This document shows, piece by piece, positions 31,902 to 35,116 of a stretch of 35,116 nt of DNA. The notes beneath the pieces are model-generated. The model saw nothing but the letters and a program-made list of their open reading frames with translations, did no database searches and had not been told where the DNA came from. The position numbers and the translations under genes were made by a program. The DNA is from Candidatus Tetragenococcus pullicola. GTDB taxonomy: Bacteria; Bacillota; Bacilli; Lactobacillales; Enterococcaceae. Position 1 is the first letter of the stretch; each line of letters begins with the position of its first letter. The DNA lies in assembly GCA_019115705.1 (NCBI GenBank), contig DXDB01000127.1, positions 1 to 35,116 on the forward strand, in the 5' to 3' direction.

Positions 31902-32907
31902 TTTTTTTCGCTTCCTTTCTTACATTGTATTTCCCTTGGTAAGAATCACGACGTAAAAGTTCTTCATCAATGGCGTTTAGAGTTTCCCATTTTTTCAAAC
32001 TCCACATGGGCCCAACTAGACTATCCCAAGGGGCATCCCCTGTTAAACGGTGAATAATAATTTCTTCTGGAATCATCTCAAGTTGGTCACAAATAACATT
32101 GACATAATCGTTTCTAGTCATCAACTGTAATTTTCCATCATGATAATCACGTAGCATTCGAGTCTTTTTCATTAAATGAAGCAAATGCAATTTAATCCCT
32201 TGGATATCCGAATCTAAAATGACACGTTCGACATTTTTTCGCATCATGTCTAAGCTTTCTCCAGGAAGGCCATTGATCAAATGTGTGCAAACGCGAATGC
32301 CGTGTCTTCTTAGTTTAGCGACACCATCAAGATAAGTTTGGTAATCATGGGCCCGATTAATTAATTGACTGGTTTTTTCAAATGTCGACTGTAGACCTAA
32401 TTCCACCCACAAATAAAAACGCTCGTTCAATTCAGCCAAATAATCAACAACTTCATCTGGCAGACAATCTGGACGTGTGCCAACAGATACTCCTACAACA
32501 CCTGGAAGATTAACCACTTGTTCAAAACGTTCTTTGATTACTTCAACGGGCGCATGAGTATTGGTAAAATTTTGAAAATAGACGATGTATTGGTCAACGT
32601 GAGACCATTTTTGATGCATTTGGTCAATCTCTTTTTTGAACTGTTCAGGCAATGGAGCTTTTGGAGCAATTATCATATCTCCAGATCCTGACACACTACA
32701 AAAGGTGCAGCCACCTTTAGCTACCGTGCCGTCACGATTGGGACAGTCAAAGCCAGCATCGATTGGTACTTTGAATATTTTTCCTCCAAACTCTTGACGT
32801 AGGGCGTAATTCCAAGAGTGATAGCGTTTGTTACTGTCATCTGTGAATTTAAATGTTGTCAATTCAATCACTTTCTTTTCTAATTTTGTTTTCCTTTTAT
32901 TTTCCAT
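31876..32907 (-). CDS. mnmL: MnmL (YtqA): radical SAM protein of the tRNA mnm5s2U pathway
   Basis: 343 residues, TIGR01212-type radical SAM protein. The iron-sulfur motif is CPNRDGTVAKGGCTFC (Cys 55, 67 and 70), with the neighbouring GSGDMI and a typical TIM-barrel core (VGVSVGTRPDCLPDEV, LGLQS, HLINGLPGE). YtqA proteins convert cmnm5s2U towards nm5s2U in bacteria without MnmC, and MnmM then methylates it. The start is uncertain: ATG at 32907 overlaps the PAP2 gene by 28 bp and has only a weak ribosome site; GTG at 32871 is an alternative, since relatives begin close to the KRYHSWNYALR region. Confidence 0.9.
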   Translation of the reverse strand: MENKRKTKLEKKVIELTTFKFTDDSNKRYHSWNYALRQEFGGKIFKVPIDAGFDCPNRDGTVAKGGCTFCSVSGSGDMIIAPKAPLPEQFKKEIDQMHQKWSHVDQYIVYFQNFTNTHAPVEVIKERFEQVVNLPGVVGVSVGTRPDCLPDEVVDYLAELNERFYLWVELGLQSTFEKTSQLINRAHDYQTYLDGVAKLRRHGIRVCTHLINGLPGESLDMMRKNVERVILDSDIQGIKLHLLHLMKKTRMLRDYHDGKLQLMTRNDYVNVICDQLEMIPEEIIIHRLTGDAPWDSLVGPMWSLKKWETLNAIDEELLRRDSYQGKYNVRKEAKKSVTNRLTV

Positions 32908-33530
32908 TTCAAACGTTCTTCACGATAATAGGGATAACTGAAGAGCAACCAACTTAATCCCAAGGTATAACCGCCGATGATATCACTGGGAAAGTGAACA
33001 CCAAGGTAGATGCGACTCATCCCAATTAGAAAGATCAATAATCCCAAAAAAACCTTAAAGAAAATCTGTAAATTTTTAGAACGGAAGAACTGAGGGATTA
33101 AGAGAAGCAAGGATCCGTATAAAATCATGCTGGTTACGGCATGACCGCTGGGAAAACTATAACTTGTTTCAATCACAAGATGCTCTAAGGTTGGACGTTC
33201 TCTCATAAAAAAAGCTTTTAATAATGGATTCAAAAGGCCACTGATTCCGATAAATCCAATACTAAGCCAGAAAGCGTCTGTGTACAATTTTCCATAGACT
33301 AATAAAAAAAGTATCGCTAAAAAAAGTAAGATAACCGAAGCTGGATTTCCAAATTTAGTAATCCAAATAAAAAAGGAATTCGCTCCTGGGTGAAGATGGT
33401 AAACCCAATGTGTGATGGTTTGGTCAAAAGTCGTGAGCCAGCTTGGATAAAATTTTACGAGATAACTTAAAAAGGCGAAAAGAAGCAAAAAGCAACTCCC
33501 GCTATATTGGAAAAATAGTTTATTTTTCAT
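32880..33530 (-). CDS. PAP2-family membrane phosphatase (PgpB/BcrC-like)
   Basis: 216 residues with about six membrane segments. The three catalytic motifs are complete: KAFFMRERP (105-113), SFPSGH (His 130) and SRIYLGVHFPSD (His 179, Asp 183). Such enzymes remove phosphate from undecaprenyl pyrophosphate, phosphatidylglycerol phosphate or other lipid phosphates on the outer face of the membrane. The lipid-carrier recycling role would fit the nearby cell-wall genes but is not proven. It heads the operon with mnmL and mnmM. A TATAAT (33569-33574, - strand) serves as -10. The ribosome site (AGGAAAGAAGG) lies rather far from the ATG. Confidence 0.88.
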   Translation of the reverse strand: MKNKLFFQYSGSCFLLLFAFLSYLVKFYPSWLTTFDQTITHWVYHLHPGANSFFIWITKFGNPASVILLFLAILFLLVYGKLYTDAFWLSIGFIGISGLLNPLLKAFFMRERPTLEHLVIETSYSFPSGHAVTSMILYGSLLLLIPQFFRSKNLQIFFKVFLGLLIFLIGMSRIYLGVHFPSDIIGGYTLGLSWLLFSYPYYREERLKWKIKGKQN

Positions 33531-33625
33531 TAAATATAAAGCCTTCTTTCCTAACTCTTGTGAAAATGATTATAACATAAATTTCTTAACAATAGGAATT
33601 GTATGAAAGACAATATCACAGGGAT

Positions 33626-33642
33626 GTTACAAGGCCATTACA
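33626..33642 (-). promoter_or_regulatory. WalR (YycF/VicR) binding box
   Basis: On the - strand, TGTAAT-GGCCT-TGTAAC fits the WalR consensus TGTwAh-N5-TGTwAh at every fixed position. WalR controls autolysin and wall genes in Bacilli. The box lies about 50 bp from the -10 boxes of both divergent genes, the PAP2 operon (33569-33574) and the GH73 hydrolase (TATACT, 33690-33695), so it could act on either. Confidence 0.7.
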
Positions 33643-33689
33643 ATTCATTATTTCTATTCTTTAAGCTTTTCTTAAAAATAAAATCAAGG

Positions 33690-33695
33690 TATACT
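33690..33695 (+). promoter_or_regulatory. Probable -10 of the GH73 hydrolase gene
   Basis: TATACT lies 32 nt before the start codon; no good -35 is seen at the expected distance, which would fit activator dependence. Confidence 0.45.
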
Positions 33696-33727
33696 ATGGG
33701 GTATGAAAGAGAATTGGAGGAAAGAAA

Positions 33728-35116
33728 ATGGTAGAGTCATTGTCTAGAAAAGAAAAACGAAAATTGGAACAACAGTGGACAACATATGGCAATATGAAAA
33801 AAACAGCTGCTGTTTTAGGAACAACTGTGACTGCAGTTTCTGTTGTTGCGCCATTATTTCCAGCTGTGACTGTCCATGCAGAAGATGCGGACACCCAAAT
33901 TGTAGCATCTACAGAAACTAGTGAAGAAACTGCTTCAACAGAAACCGTTGATATGGAAACAGAAACTTCCCAAGTTGAAGAAGATTCTACAACTATAGAA
34001 GATACAGCTCCGGAAACAGCTATTTCGGAGGAAGCCGAAAATACATATACTGAAGAAACTTTAGAAGAGGAAGTAACAGAACCAGAAGTTCAAGAAGCTC
34101 CAACAGAAGAAGCAATCACTCCTTTTGCAGCAACTACTTTTGCAACAACTAGATTTGCCAAAGATCCAGCAACTTTTATTGCTGAAATTGCCAGTTATGC
34201 AAAACCTGTAGCTGAGGCTAATGACCTGTATGCTTCTGTCATGATTGCCCAAGCGGCACTTGAAAGTGGTTGGGGACAAAGTAGCTTATCTAGTGCTCCA
34301 AATTATAATTTATTTGGAATCAAAGGATCTTACAACGGTCAGTCGGTCACTATGTCTACCCAAGAATTTACCAATAATCAATGGATTACAATCAATGCTG
34401 CTTTTCGAAAATATCCCTCCTATAGCGAGTCTTTTCAAGATAATGCGACTGTCTTGAGAACTACTTCATTTCAATCAGGCGTTTATTATTATTCTGGTGC
34501 CTGGAAGAGTAATACGACTTCCTATCGTGAGGCTACAGCATATCTGACAGGTCGCTATGCCACTGCACCTACTTATGCTAGCTCATTAAATACAATTATT
34601 GAACAGTATAATTTAACGCAATATGACACACCAGCTAGTGGAAAACCAAGTCAAGGCAACAATGGTGGAACAAATACAACAACACCGTCTTCACCAAATT
34701 CTAATGGTTCTTCTGCAGGATCTTCTACCTATACTGTAAAATCAGGGGATTCGATTTGGTTAATTGCCAATAATCATGGAATTTCAATGAATAACTTAAG
34801 AAGCTGGAACAATATCAGTGGCGATTTTATTTATCCAGGACAAAAATTAGTGGTTAAAAAAGGAAGTACGACAAATAATTCCAACAAACCAACCACTTCA
34901 AAGCCAGCAACCAAACCTAGCAACAATGGAAATAGTTCAAAAAATACGACGTATACTGTAAAATCAGGGGATTCGATTTGGTTAATTGCTAACAATCATG
35001 GAATTTCAATGAATGACTTAAGAAGCTGGAACAATATCAGTGGCGATTTTATTTATCCCGGACAAAAATTAGTGGTTAAAAAAGGAAGTACGACAAACAA
35101 TTCCAGCAAACCAACC
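33728..35116 (+). CDS. LysM-containing GH73 peptidoglycan hydrolase (muramidase-2/AtlA-like), 3' end beyond the window
   Basis: 463 codons are visible without a stop, and the frame runs off the window. A long signal sequence (about 1-52, VHA|ED; basic start [12 protein letters not shown] as in enterococcal muramidase-2, by memory) precedes an acidic Glu/Thr-rich region (about 55-135). The GH73 domain spans about 142-300 with the catalytic Glu 179 in AALESGWGQ and [12 protein letters not shown] Ser/Asn/Thr linker and LysM repeats at about 334-378 and 408-452 bind the wall. It would cut glycan strands during growth and cell separation. GGAGG lies eight bases before the ATG. A WalR box lies upstream, as for known autolysin genes. 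Confidence 0.9.
   Translation, partial: MVESLSRKEKRKLEQQWTTYGNMKKTAAVLGTTVTAVSVVAPLFPAVTVHAEDADTQIVASTETSEETASTETVDMETETSQVEEDSTTIEDTAPETAISEEAENTYTEETLEEEVTEPEVQEAPTEEAITPFAATTFATTRFAKDPATFIAEIASYAKPVAEANDLYASVMIAQAALESGWGQSSLSSAPNYNLFGIKGSYNGQSVTMSTQEFTNNQWITINAAFRKYPSYSESFQDNATVLRTTSFQSGVYYYSGAWKSNTTSYREATAYLTGRYATAPTYASSLNTIIEQYNLTQYDTPASGKPSQGNNGGTNTTTPSSPNSNGSSAGSSTYTVKSGDSIWLIANNHGISMNNLRSWNNISGDFIYPGQKLVVKKGSTTNNSNKPTTSKPATKPSNNGNSSKNTTYTVKSGDSIWLIANNHGISMNDLRSWNNISGDFIYPGQKLVVKKGSTTNNSSKPT
34730..35116 (+). repeat. Nearly identical LysM-coding tandem repeats, 222-bp period
   Basis: The stretch from 34730 recurs from 34952. Over about 165 bases I count six differences, four of them silent. 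Each unit codes for a LysM domain ([20 protein letters not shown]...) plus a Ser/Asn/Thr/Lys linker. The window ends inside the second unit's linker, so more copies probably follow. Confidence 0.9.

Noticed and set aside
34245..34457. Short frame within the GH73 hydrolase gene
   Set aside because: It is out of frame inside an open 463-codon frame with clear GH73 and LysM domains.

Overview
The window comes from a low-GC Gram-positive bacterium, most likely Enterococcus or a close relative in the Enterococcaceae. The grounds are the tRNA cluster order, RpoB and RpoC sequences that I recognise as enterococcal, AdhE, the demethylmenaquinone-linked electron transfer genes, strong AGGAGG ribosome sites and frequent TTG/GTG starts. 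This is judged by eye and by memory of the families, not by a database search.

Layout. 1-1148: twelve tRNA genes on the + strand (the first cut by the window edge), probably downstream of an rRNA operon, ending in a terminator. 1276-4573: the remains of a tRNA-linked integrated element. It holds six TTTTGCAT-type arm-site-like repeats and a complete tyrosine integrase gene, with an IS1182-like insertion sequence 23 bp upstream of the integrase start; no right end of the element is visible. 4606-10028: a flavin-based extracellular electron transfer (FLEET) block with ndh2 (-) divergent from pplA, fmnB/apbE and dmkA/menA (+). The ndh2-pplA intergenic region carries repeated TTTGTGA half-sites and an 18-bp perfect palindrome. 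10032-12654 (-): an operon of a duplicated DUF1576-type membrane protein, an overlapping 115-residue unknown and BirA.

12881-20545: rpoB and rpoC behind a roughly 220-nt leader that contains a terminator-like hairpin. 20859-22792: an OmpR-type response regulator and a short histidine kinase with one membrane segment. 22802-23656 (-): a ROK sugar kinase without the usual zinc motif. 23920-26742: adhE with a Rex-like operator on its promoter. 26830-28974: an ABC-F protein behind a leader with a 23-codon peptide, mutually exclusive hairpins and two intrinsic terminators, followed by a 99-residue unknown. 28988-30460 (-): a PBP5/DacA-like protein that has lost all three catalytic motifs. 30711-31346: a PfpI/DJ-1 protein. 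31335-33530 (-): an overlapping operon of a PAP2 phosphatase, MnmL (YtqA) and MnmM (YtqB). 33626-35116: a WalR-type box and the first 463 codons of a LysM-containing GH73 cell-wall hydrolase with nearly identical LysM repeats.

How the genes work together. Ndh2 passes electrons from NADH to the quinone made with DmkA. FmnB attaches FMN to the two FMN domains of the surface lipoprotein PplA, which can then reduce external acceptors. AdhE reoxidises NADH by fermentation, so two NADH-disposal routes lie in one window. MnmL and MnmM finish the mnm5 modification of wobble uridines. The envelope genes (PAP2 phosphatase, dead PBP, GH73 hydrolase) concern peptidoglycan. The least explained items are the inactive DacA homologue, the DUF1576/115-residue/BirA operon, the attenuator-like leaders of rpoB and the ABC-F gene, and the operator between ndh2 and pplA.
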